Assembly (NCBI GenBank): GCA_014773175.1
Contig: VXCM01000778.1
Coordinates: forward strand, 233,815-297,814
DNA: 64,000 nucleotides
DNA from: Lucifuga dentata
Lineage: Eukaryota; Chordata; Actinopteri; Ophidiiformes; Bythitidae
Direction of reading: 5' to 3'
The notes under the pieces were generated by a model. The model was not told where the DNA came from. It saw only the letters and a list, made by a program, of their open reading frames with translations, and ran no database searches. This document shows positions 55,357 to 64,000 of the stretch, piece after piece. Within the stretch, counting starts at the first letter, position 1. Each line of letters begins with the position of its first letter. The position numbers and the translations under genes were made by a program.

Positions 55357-56954
55357 CCAATAATAATAAAAAAAAAAATAATAATAATAATAAATCACAG
55401 TGCATTCATTGTTCCATTTCTAACTGTGTAAAGGTTTTCATTTGATTAAATACCTTATCTATTCTACAGCTATCAGGGTCACTGTGGCTCTGTTTGATTC
55501 AGGTTGATAACTCTTTTGCATCAGTAAACTGGATAAATCGATATGATCAATGAGAGGAGACCATGCAAAGGCAGTCAGTAAAGGTCTGTTCCAGCAGACA
55601 ATAGGAAAGACACGTCTCGGCAGCCACAGACTGGACCCGGGGCCCATCCATCTACACCTCGCTGATTCAATTAAGAGGCTGGGAAAAAAAAAATGTACAG
55701 CCCGCTTCAANCCATCTACACCTCGCTGATTCAATTAAGAGGCTGGGAAAAAAAAAATGTACAGCCCGCTTCAACGCAAAACTGTGAGAATAAATCGTCC
55801 GACATCATGAGGAGGCTAAATTCATTCTTCTTTACAAAACAGTGGAGAAATATTTATACCAATGCTGCACAAGCACTTTTGTAAGTTAATGGCTGACTGA
55901 GTGCTTACTTGATGTTTTGCTGCCGCTTCATCCTGAACTTTGAGTGAAATGATAAAATCAGGAAACTTTTTTGACTGCTACCGCTTGAAAATACAAGAGA
56001 AATATTACTTCCTTCACAGTTGATGTTATAGGCCTAATTCTTTATTTTTAAAATTATATTTTATATTTGCTTTCTTGTGTCACCAAAGCTTTCCCCTTAG
56101 ATGTGTATAGCTGATGTATTACACCTGTGTGAGTTTTACATTCTAGTGCACTATGCTGTCATCACGTAAGAAATCATATTTGACCTTGTAAATGAATTTT
56201 GATTAGTGTAAATTTACAATGCTACTAGCAAGCACTAGTTCTATAGAATCAGACAGGATCAACATTCAACTTCAGAACTTAAAAACCATCAAGATATAGT
56301 ATAACAGTTTACTTTCTCATGAGTCCCCAAATCATTGAGTCTCAGTACTTGTCACATATCTCAAATTTAGCTATTGTGCACAAATATGGCAAATTAGTGC
56401 ATTCATAAAACTCTTGGCTGTTGTCTCATCCTGAGCAGTCGCAGCATAAGACATGTCATGCATTTCTCTTCGACGCCCTCCAGGTCTTGCATTGTAATTC
56501 ACTGCGCTTTTTATGAGTGTGGGGGGGAAAGTATACCCCCAAGGGCCTGACAATCATTTAGGCGAGAGAGAGAGAGAGAGACAGAGAGAGAGAGAGAGAT
56601 GTAAATATTACAGCAATAAGTGAGACTGGGTCGTGGCCCCTGGCTTCAGCACAAGATGTAACTCTCAGTTGTTACAGGCCATCATACGACCTGCCAAACA
56701 ACTGAGACTGAGAAGTTGACGCAGCGCTGCCCGCATGCCACAAGGACAAAAGGTTGAGGAAGCATTTCTCAGCTTTCTCAACAGCTGCCTGATATAATGT
56801 ATGGAAACCTATCATTTTAAAGCTTAGAGATGTGTATTAAATATCTGCTCTATACTCACAGACAAACAAACTATGAAACGTGGAATGCCGGAATAGAGAT
56901 GCGGTATGACACCTCTATGCTTTTGTGAGACCCACTGTTGAAGGTATGAAGGAT

Positions 56955-56991
<37 letters not shown>

Positions 56992-57550
56992 ACTTCTCTT
57001 CCTCCTCCAATGACTGGCCTCACAGGAACACTGAAAATAACTTAACCTGCTCAGCAAAGCCACTGTCAAGTCAGGGTTTTCACTCAGAACTCCCCATCTT
57101 GGAAGGATTTGAAATTAGCAACTGTAGCCTGTTTGTTAAGTTTAGCTATGTGGAGGAATACATTAAGTCTATACGCCACAGTGAAGTCATTACTATCATA
57201 AAACCAGATGTCTTCATTTTTTTTTTTTTTTTTNTTTTTTTTTTTTTTTTGTCATAGCCACAGACAGTCTTAAAATACTGTGGGCTTCTTTAGCTCAATG
57301 TCGCCCCCTGGTGGAGCTACGTGTAGTGGTTGACACATTGACATCCAAAACAACTGGATCTCCTATATTTATCATTTCCTTTCATATAGACAGAGATCGT
57401 TTATTTACACTCATTGACATATTAAAGCAGACCTACATCAAAAGACCTTGACATGTGAGATTGCTGACACCAATGCCTGACGTAAATTCCATTCTGATGC
57501 ACAATACGCTATGAAGAGCTCAGAAAAACCTAACACTTTCTGTGGAAATC

Positions 57551-57605
<55 letters not shown>

Positions 57606-59044
57606 ATGCATCCAATTTGAAATTCTAAAATGACTGGCTTGTTCTGCCCTCAGGGTCAAAATAAATCCATAAATTAGAAAATACTGACAACCACAAGCAG
57701 GATAGAACTGGGAGAACATATTAACGACTAATCATTATACATGATTCTGCTTAAAAAAAAAAAAAAAAAAAAAAANAAGAAAAACTCACAAGTTACCAAA
57801 AACAACTTAACATCAACATAACCATCTTTTTTTTTTTCTTTATCAAATATTCTGATCAAGTCAACTTCCTCTGGGTATTGTCTAATAGATTCTGAACCAC
57901 AATTTTAAGTTGCTGTAGTATTTTATAGTTTTATTCTCATCTGTGACTTTAACAAACGTGAAACATTTGACTCCTGCCTAGTTCAAACCTTTGACAGCCA
58001 TCTATGGGGGAAACCCTATATTTGATCTAGTCTTTCTTTTATATTAGCATTGTTTTACTAACCAAAAATAAAAAATAAAAATCCATAAGCGTTGGAATCA
58101 AATCAGCTCCAGTATATTTAGGTTCTGCTGTAACATAACTAACTAAACGAAGGATGAGCATAAGTTGAACGCATTTGATTTGAAGTTAGTGAGACTGAAT
58201 GAGCTGTTGAGAAAGTGACGCTTTAGTCCTGTGTGGAGTCTAACGGGCAGCTGGAAATCCTCTCCATCCGCCGTCTCCTCTGTGTGATGGCATTCCGTTT
58301 CAAGTGCGATGACCGTTAGAAGCGGAGCGGGTATACACCGTTTTCCTGACCGTGTCTTAAAGCGAATATAGGCCAAGTATTAATAATATGCAGCTGGAAA
58401 ACATCTTCGCTGATTTAAAAATACATCACTTCTGAATACCGATGCTATTCGCCGAACAAAAATTCTCGCTCTTCGGGGGGGGGGGGNAAAAAAAAAAAAA
58501 AAAACTACACTTGTACATTTTGATTCTTATTAAAATACCTCGAAAACAAACTACATATTCGCGGTTACCGACGATGAACGTCTTGGCAGATAAACTAAAC
58601 AAGCAACCCGCTTTTGAAAGCTGGGTAATAACGGGAGAAGTTAGTCGATGCCAATGACATGTTGTCATTAACTTAGCCGTGTTGTTAACAACTTAAATTA
58701 CAGTTTATTTGACAAGAATAGTGAGAACAACTCACGGTAAACACGGTACTGTGACCATGCTGACTAATTATCCCCGTGGTGAGCTTTAAATGTGTGCTAC
58801 GATGAGAATAGTAGCTGGCTAGAATGCAAGCTAATATTAGCTGGCTAGGTGATGTCTCCACGTTTTAGCTGCCAATTCGGGAGAAAATACTGGAGCCGTT
58901 TTAAACCGAAAATTTCTGTACTTGTGCTCACGCCCGTGTCATCTCCACGCGGACTTAGAACAGTTCTAAAATCACACAGCAGTCATACTGGTAAATTAAT
59001 CCCATTATATTTCTCTTACCTTCCGGCTTGTTTTCGGCAGCCAT
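46009..59044 (-). CDS. camta1: CAMTA1, calmodulin-binding transcription activator 1, first two coding exons only
   Basis: CAMTA proteins are nuclear transcription activators with a CG-1 DNA-binding domain, a TIG domain, ankyrin repeats and calmodulin-binding IQ motifs. Two coding exons are visible on the minus strand. Exon A (59044 down to 59020, 25 bases) encodes MAAENKPE plus one base and ends at a GTAAGAG donor. Exon B (46112 down to 46009, 104 bases) follows a TTGTAG acceptor and encodes DEHGHLKIYLPKKLLECLPK followed by CTSLPKERHRWNTNE, then a GTAAAG donor. The phases fit exactly (G joined to AT gives Asp). This is the start of the CG-1 domain. The SSLPKERHRWNTNE-type ending matches CAMTA1 rather than CAMTA2, and the DNAJC11 neighbour agrees. 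The rest of the gene lies beyond the left edge. The N-terminus differs from the long human isoform, so this may be an alternative first exon. Which teleost copy (a or b) cannot be told. Confidence 0.92.
46747..46777. repeat. T-run and (GT)n microsatellite
   Basis: About 12 T followed by about 9 GT units. Confidence 0.9.
47172..47223. repeat. (GATA)n microsatellite
   Basis: About 12 uninterrupted TAGA/GATA units flanked by TATATA. Confidence 0.95.
49241..49278. repeat. GACA/GATA/GGAT-type degenerate microsatellite
   Basis: GACA units pass into GATA and GGAT variants. Confidence 0.85.
53481..53522. repeat. (TC)n microsatellite
   Basis: About 21 uninterrupted TC units. Confidence 0.95.
54517..54538. 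repeat. (AT)n microsatellite
   Basis: About 11 AT units. Confidence 0.9.
55072..55260 (+). other. Exon-like open segment antisense to CAMTA1 (63 codons)
   Basis: The segment is open for exactly 63 codons. A pyrimidine-rich stretch ending CTCTTAG precedes it and a GTAAGT donor follows it. The protein would start VDRGQHNTLLICTFDPDYEL. I do not recognise it. It could be a chance match, or an exon of an antisense transcript starting at the bidirectional promoter side or elsewhere. Confidence 0.25.
55297..55393. repeat. (TAA)n / A-rich microsatellite
   Basis: ATA/TAA units interrupted by A-runs, just right of the exon-like segment at 55072-55260. Confidence 0.95.
55648..55774 (+). other. Assembly duplication around N (63 bases twice)
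   Basis: 55648-55710 and 55712-55774 are identical around an N at 55711, in the first CAMTA1 intron. Confidence 0.9.
56563..56599. repeat. (GA)n microsatellite
   Basis: GA units with one ACAGA interruption. Confidence 0.95.
56955..56989. repeat. (TC)n microsatellite
   Basis: About 17 TC units. Confidence 0.95.
57299..57317 (-). promoter_or_regulatory. CTCF consensus motif in the first CAMTA1 intron
   Basis: The minus strand reads GCTCCACCAGGGGGCGACA, a near-perfect CTCF core. It lies about 1.7 kb inside CAMTA1 from the first coding exon, just right of a T-run carrying an N (57234). The same word also occurs in some fish repeats, so binding is inferred. Confidence 0.5.
57554..57600. repeat. 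(TC)n microsatellite
   Basis: About 23 TC units. This is the third TC/GA tract within 1.1 kb. Confidence 0.95.
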
Positions 59045-59090
59045 TTCCCCTTCACGCGCAACATCCTCCTCCTCCTCACGACCGTGGGTA

Positions 59091-59213
59091 CCACGCGCGT
59101 GCACGGCGAGGACAGCACGAGGAGGGACCGGAGCAGCGAGCGGGGAGTCGGNCCACGCGCGTGCACGGCGAGGACAGCACGAGGAGGGACCGGAGCAGCG
59201 AGCGGGGAGTCGG
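59091..59213 (-). other. Assembly duplication around N in the CAMTA1 5' region (61 bases twice)
   Basis: 59091-59151 and 59153-59213 are identical around an N at 59152. It lies 47 bases upstream of the CAMTA1 start codon, so the true 5' UTR or promoter is probably about 62 bases shorter than shown. Confidence 0.9.
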
Positions 59214-59276
59214 TCCGACCGAGGCGAACTTACTATTGGCTGTGAGGCAGTGAGTGACATAGAGGCTCCGGGAGGA

Positions 59277-59301
59277 ACACACACACACACACACACACAC
59301 A
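59277..59301. repeat. (CA)n microsatellite in the shared promoter region
   Basis: About 12 CA units, 233 bases upstream of the CAMTA1 start codon. Confidence 0.95.
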
Positions 59302-59766
59302 GTGATTTTAAAAGAGCTCTGAGAAAAGTCAGATCCGCGCTCCGTTTTCTTTTGTAATAAAAAAAAAAACAAAGATTGTGAATGTTAATTGGAACAGATA
59401 GCACAACAGTTGTTTGCGGTTGCAGAATTACACGGTTTTATAGCCCGCGTCAAGTACTTTAACAATGGTCTTTTCTAACGGCAGACATTTGATTTGTCAG
59501 ACACAGATGTAAGTAGTAACATTAATCACAGCTGCATTAAGGTGTGTCAGTGTCAGGGCCACGGCATTGTGCATGCTGGCTCACAGGCACGCCTAAATGG
59601 AACAGACCCATCGTTAATGTTACACCTGTGTCTAAATACCTACTGTGAAAGAAGGTTAAAAAAAAAAAAAAAAAAAANAAAAAAAAGGTCTATTCTTCAA
59701 CTCTGACACAGACCAGATGATGTTGAGATCCAGTGTAACAAGCCGCAACTGGACCTCTCGGCATGC

Positions 59767-59791
59767 ATAAATAAATAAATAAATAAATAAA
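59767..59791. repeat. (AAAT)n microsatellite in the shared promoter region
   Basis: About 6 AAAT units. Confidence 0.95.
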
Positions 59792-60542
59792 GCGTTTGAT
59801 TTGAAAGCTTTCAATATTTATCCTTATCGTTTGCTGAACTGAAAAAAAAAAAAAAGTATGGCCAGATTAATAATAGCTATAGCCAGTCAAATTACAGATT
59901 GTTGTGCTTTTGGCACTCCTGTCTACTACAATACTTAAGGACAGCCTTCACTCTGTACCCCATTAACACGCTGCAGACCAACACTGCTTGTGCTGAAATA
60001 GTGTGATTTTTAATAGTGCTGAAAGGACAGCTCCCCTGCTGCCAGTGCGCTCTGTCCAGTCAACAATTTGATGTTACAGCTGAGAAAATAATAACCAAAT
60101 AATTAAAACTTTACATTAATGAAATTTATTAAACCTTCTTCTCAATCTTTGCCTAAATAGCCAATAAGAAGATGACATAAGGTTATTAATTCAGTTAGAC
60201 ATACATGTGCTTATATTCTTGATGTATGCAACATAATGATAATACATCCAACATTTTGTACAGATATCATTTTTTTTTCCTTTAAAAAGAACATTAAGTA
60301 CCCTAGATATATTGGAACGCAATGAAATAATATGACATTATATCAAATGAAAATAGCAGTTGGCGGCAGTGTCAAAATTCCACTCTGCATTTTAATTTGG
60401 CTTGTTATATATTTCTGAGAGATCACAAATTGCCCACTTAAAAACAAATTCCGATTGAAAGAATGTCTGTAAATTCAAAACTTTAAAAATTAATACTGCA
60501 TGCATTAAAACGCTAGTTGTTTTGTTTTTTTTAATTCATCCG

Positions 60543-60562
60543 CAACACAAGGGGGCGACAGA
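60543..60562 (+). promoter_or_regulatory. CTCF-like motif upstream of DNAJC11
   Basis: ACAAGGGGGCGACA resembles the core of the CTCF consensus (CCAsyAGrkGGCr) with one or two mismatches. It sits about 60 bases before the DNAJC11 start codon and reads on the + strand. Confidence 0.35.
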
Positions 60563-60619
60563 GTGTTCTGAGATTGCGCGCGCGTTCTAAATAACACGAG
60601 GAAGGGATGACCGGTTGTA

Positions 60620-60630
60620 AATATGGCGTC
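60620..60630 (+). promoter_or_regulatory. YY1-like element over the DNAJC11 start codon
   Basis: The bases AATATGGCGTC cover the initiator ATG and match the AAnATGGCG core of the YY1 element found at the starts of many housekeeping genes. The match is visible, but occupancy is inferred. Confidence 0.4.
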
Positions 60631-63600
60631 CGCCTTGGATGATGATGAGATTGACAATGATGATTATTATTCCCTGCTAAATGTCAGGAGAGAGGTACAC
60701 TGCCCAGCTACATGTTGAATTAATGTCTGTGCATATGCATATGACAGTCATTCTTTAAACTTACCCCTTACAACATCTAACAGCTCGGCGTTTAATCAGA
60801 GTTGATGTTAGCTAGGTCGCTAGCTTGTGACCCTCGACATTGATTTTTGTTCTCGGTGTCTCAGTTATGACAGCTGTACTTATTCAGAGTGGTGTTTTTA
60901 CTTATTTGCCCGCTAACATTTGATAAATTACCTGATAAAATACTTGATTTCGCGCAGGACTTTGCCAACAGTGGTTGTCAGTTAACGATAGAAGATGTTT
61001 TAATGTGTGAGAGTGCGAGTGTGGTTGCTAATGTTAGCGAGCCGACAGCTTAGTCTAATCTATTGGAAAGTGCTAACCAGCTAATGCTACCATGTGTGAA
61101 TGCTTAATGTCAGGCATGCTGATTATCAAATACCCTGTAAGGACCCTCTTATAATAATAATTTGAAGCTCTTACTGACATTGCAGTGAGGTTGGTAGATG
61201 TTAGAAAGCTCAAATAAGTGTAACTTTATTTGTAAGTTAAGATTAGTAGGTGAGCTCAGTTCGAGCTGCAGATGCTGCTTTGTGATGTTCATATACGTTA
61301 CTATTTTGTTTCGTTATGTCATAATTGTGTTACAGGCAACACAAGAGGAACTGAAGGCAGCATACAGACGATTATGCATGCTGTATCACCCAGACAAGCA
61401 CCGGGACCCTGAGCTAAAGATACAAGCAGAACAGCTCTTTAACCTTGTACATGAGGCTTATGAAGGTAAGAAAAGCCATGATCTGCAGTGTACATTTGTT
61501 GTTTTGTTTCTTTNTTTTTTTTTTTTTTTTGGATGTATATGAAGCTGCTGCTGTTGTTGAATATGCTGAATATGTCTACATTAAAGCATTTTAGAAGATA
61601 GATGTACTGTACAGTTGAATAGTATTAATGGTTCTGCATCACTTTACAGTGCTTAGTGACCCTCAGGCACGAGCTATCTATGATATCTATGGCAAGCGAG
61701 GACTGGATGTGGAAGGATGGGAGGTAAATCACACTTCAAGTTCACACTTAAGCCTGAACCTTATTAGAGTGAAACTGATGCATATTGTGTTTGATGTTTT
61801 TCTGATGTTTCCATGGGTGCTCTTATGGGTGAGAGAGCAGGGACATCTGCCATCTGCCAGTCTGCCTATTTTTACATTTATAAAAGAAAAAAAAAAGAAT
61901 TATGGCCATGGTGAAGGTTGGCTAGTAATGTAAGAAACTGAATTTGTTATTTATTAGTTTTTTTGTTTGTTTGTTTTTTAAATGAAATTCCATTCAGTTG
62001 GATCCATGAGGTTTCAGCTCTCCTGTCTGTACTATGCCCGTGGAAACATCAAAAGAAGTCCATCAGTATAAAGTTTGTGAATTCTTCTATTAATGTGTTT
62101 TAGCTTTTAGGATCTTGACTTGATATCAATTGGTTTTATTATTAAGGTGGTGGAAAGAAAAAGAACCCCAGCAGAGATTCGAGAAGAGTATGAGCGTCTT
62201 CAGAAAGAGCGAGAGGAGAGGAGACTCCTGCAAAGGACCAACCCAAAGGTGTATCAGGATGAAGTTAACCTCATGTATTTCACCAATGTAACATATAAAG
62301 TATTTCGGGCATTTCATACATATTATACACAGGTATTAATTAAGTATTTTTTTCTTATCAGGGAACGATTAGTGTGGGTATTGACGCCACAGACCTCTTT
62401 GACCGGTATGAGGAGGACTATGAGGATGTGGTTGGAGGAGGTGTCCCACATGTGGAAATCAACAAGATGCACATATCACAATCCATAGAGGTAATGAAAT
62501 GTGCAACATTCTACATATTTTTAAAGATGATTACAGGGTTTTGAGTTTGGTCAAAAGGCATGTAACCATAGTCTGTATCAAATCTTATGTTCATAGAAAA
62601 TTGAGTTTTGTCAAAAGAATGTACAGTATAAGAGTTGTTTAATGTTGTCTACTACAGGCCCCTCTTACTTCAAAAGACACAGCAGTTCTCTCTGGCTCCT
62701 TGTCAACCCACAATGGAAATGGAGGTGGCACCATTAACTTGGCCTTGAGAAGAGTTACCTCAGCTAAAGGCTGGGGAGAGGTTGGGATTTACTGTACCAT
62801 TTTATACTGCATCCTTACTTCTTACCATGATATACCACACTATTTAATGAATGTATTCTATAAATTGCATAGTTTCTATCTCAGTCTACAACACCAAACA
62901 GTAATCTGCATGTGGATCACACAGTAACTGGTATGATAGATAATGTGTTGACATTAGATGTAAAATTTTTGTCTGTGTACACAGATACAATTTTGTCTTT
63001 GTACACAGGTAGAGTTTGGGGCTGGAGATACCCATGGACCTCTCCTTGGAATGAAAATATTCCGCAACTTAACACCTCGCTTGTATGTAGATATGCAAGA
63101 CAAACAAAAAACAAAAAATCCATATTCTGTATTTTTCATTGCAACGTGAACAGTTCTGTCCTAACAGGATTTTTTTTGGTCTCCAGCTTTGTGACTGCTC
63201 AGTGTGGACTCCAGTTTTCATCCCGAGGGGTGCAACCTGGATTTACCACCGTGCTGGCCCGTCACTTAGACAAGAACACCATGGGCTATTTGCAATGGCG
63301 CTGGGGGATCCAGTCCTCTATGAACACCAGCATAGTCAGGGACACCAAGAGCAGCCATTTCACCTTCGCAATGCAGGTTAGCAGTCAGCAGTTATATTTT
63401 ACTTAAATATTAGCCAAGACACTATTAAATCAAGGGTTGCTGTATGATCATTAACCTTTTTCTCTGCAGCTTGGCATTCCTCACACTTTTGTGATGTTGA
63501 GCTACCAGTACAAGTTCCAGGATGATGATCAGACAAAGATTAAAGGCTCACTAAAGTATGTTCTCAACATTATTCATGCCGTCAAGACCTTAGAAGAAAA

Positions 63601-63837
63601 TCTGCACTCAGCCCCCAACCCCCCTTTTTTTTCTTTTTAGATTTCTAATTAATTGTTCAGAAAGATTATACTTGTACTAATACTCAGTTTTCTATCAATG
63701 TGAATGTATTTATGTTGCAGATCAGGTTTCTTTGGCACCGTGGTAGAGTACGGTGCAGAGAGGAAGATCAGTCGACACAGTGTCCTGGGGGCCACAGTCA
63801 GTGTTGGAGTGCCCCAAGGCATCTCCCTCAAGATCAA
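60623..63837 (+). CDS. dnajc11: DNAJC11, DnaJ homolog subfamily C member 11, 10 exons, 3' end outside window
   Basis: DNAJC11 is a J-domain co-chaperone of the mitochondrial surface. It is known to associate with the MICOS/SAM cristae-organising complexes. Coding exons read from splice sites and frame are 60623-60694, 61336-61465, 61650-61723, 62147-62248, 62362-62490, 62658-62780, 63009-63082, 63187-63376, 63470-63555 and 63721-63837. All introns are GT-AG and every join keeps the frame, giving 365 codons plus two bases, against about 559 residues in the human protein. Exon 1 encodes [20 protein letters not shown]. The J domain spans roughly residues 14-82 and carries the HPD motif at 42-44. 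Exon 4 is a charged, coiled-coil-like stretch ([18 protein letters not shown]). Exons 5-10 match the conserved middle region (for example [11 protein letters not shown]). The ATG has A at -3 and G at +4. The C-terminal DUF3395 region must lie to the right. Identification is from remembered family sequence. Confidence 0.97.
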
Positions 63838-64000
63838 GTAAGTGCAGCTGACTGCTCCATTTTCCTGTATAGTGTTGATTCCAGAGGGTTTTCCTCACAG
63901 CCCTGTTGCCATGGCACCCATAGGCAGCAAGACGCACTATTTTGCCACCCAGTCATATGTAGACAAATCATTGCTCAGTAGCTACACATAAAAGTTCAGT

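Larger units (their letters stand above)
46113..59019 (-). other. CAMTA1 first coding intron (12.9 kb)
   Basis: The intron between the two CAMTA1 coding exons is defined by the donor at 59019 and the acceptor at 46113. It holds GATA, TC, GA, AT and TAA simple repeats and single Ns at 47543, 52162, 57234, 57776 and 58487. It also has an assembly duplication near 55711, an antisense exon-like segment at 55072-55260, and high-complexity stretches at 49960-50420, 52530-52790 and 53990-54300. Confidence 0.7.
59045..60622. promoter_or_regulatory. Bidirectional promoter region between CAMTA1 and DNAJC11
   Basis: This is the 1.58 kb between the two divergent start codons, so it must hold both 5' UTRs and at least the proximal promoters. 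The CAMTA1 side (about 59045-59270) is GC- and CpG-rich with repeated CACGCGCGTG-like words, but part of this is an assembly duplication (59091-59213). The DNAJC11 side has a short CpG-rich patch (GCGCGCGCG near 60578-60586) and an AAGGGGGCGACA CTCF-like word at 60549-60560. No TATA box is evident near either gene. The middle is AT-rich and holds a CA repeat, an A-run with an N at 59678 and an (AAAT)n repeat. Transcription start sites cannot be placed from sequence alone. Confidence 0.75.

Noticed and set aside
63838..64000. Further DNAJC11 exon after 63837 (for example after a CACAG near 63900)
   Set aside because: The translation after that AG does not resemble the expected LNRASQTYFFP continuation, so the next exon lies beyond the window.
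1..64000. tRNA, rRNA or CRISPR features
   Set aside because: No tRNA B-box with a matching A-box, no rRNA words and no spaced repeats were seen. The tandem repeats present are simple microsatellites.

Overview
The window looks like a piece of a teleost fish chromosome. Three things point to this: vertebrate genes with split exons, short introns in the one compact gene (about 90 to 640 bases), and AT-rich introns full of CA, GA/TC and TAA microsatellites with an R4-type (Dong/Rex6-like) non-LTR retrotransposon of the kind common in fish. A percomorph-like fish is a guess only. There are no bacterial or viral features.

Only two host protein-coding genes can be supported. They lie head to head near the right end. 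DNAJC11, a mitochondrial J-domain protein, runs on the + strand from 60623. Its first ten coding exons (365 complete codons) are present, and the gene continues past the right edge. CAMTA1, a calmodulin-binding transcription activator, runs on the - strand. Its first coding exon is at 59020-59044 and its second, opening the CG-1 DNA-binding domain, is at 46009-46112. Both exon joins keep the reading frame. I found no further CAMTA1 exon to the left, so positions 1-46008 are best read as part of one very large CAMTA1 intron, as expected from the giant introns at this point of the mammalian gene. The two start codons are 1.58 kb apart, and the space between them holds a CpG-rich stretch and a likely shared promoter. 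The same head-to-head neighbourhood is found on human 1p36.

Layout: 1-5990 intron; 5991-8096 a dead, 5'-truncated R4-clade LINE on the + strand, bounded on both sides by TA/TG-rich microsatellites; 8097-22333 intron with a 94-base direct repeat pair (14733 and 15683); 22334-23562 a foldback DNA element with arms of about 220 bases; 24590-24675 a fragment related to it; 25745-26250 a second, older imperfect palindrome; 26251-46008 intron; 46009-46112 CAMTA1 exon; 46113-59019 intron; 59020-59044 CAMTA1 first coding exon; 59045-60622 shared promoter region; 60623-63837 DNAJC11.

The sequence is a draft assembly. It has about 25 isolated single Ns. Six are flanked by exact 61-67 base duplications of the same sequence and the others sit in homopolymer runs. 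These are almost certainly unmerged contig-end overlaps and should not be read as biology. No new molecular system is evident. The most interesting non-gene signals are the two foldback structures, the bidirectional promoter with outward-facing CTCF-like motifs, and a 63-codon exon-like segment antisense to CAMTA1 at 55072-55260.
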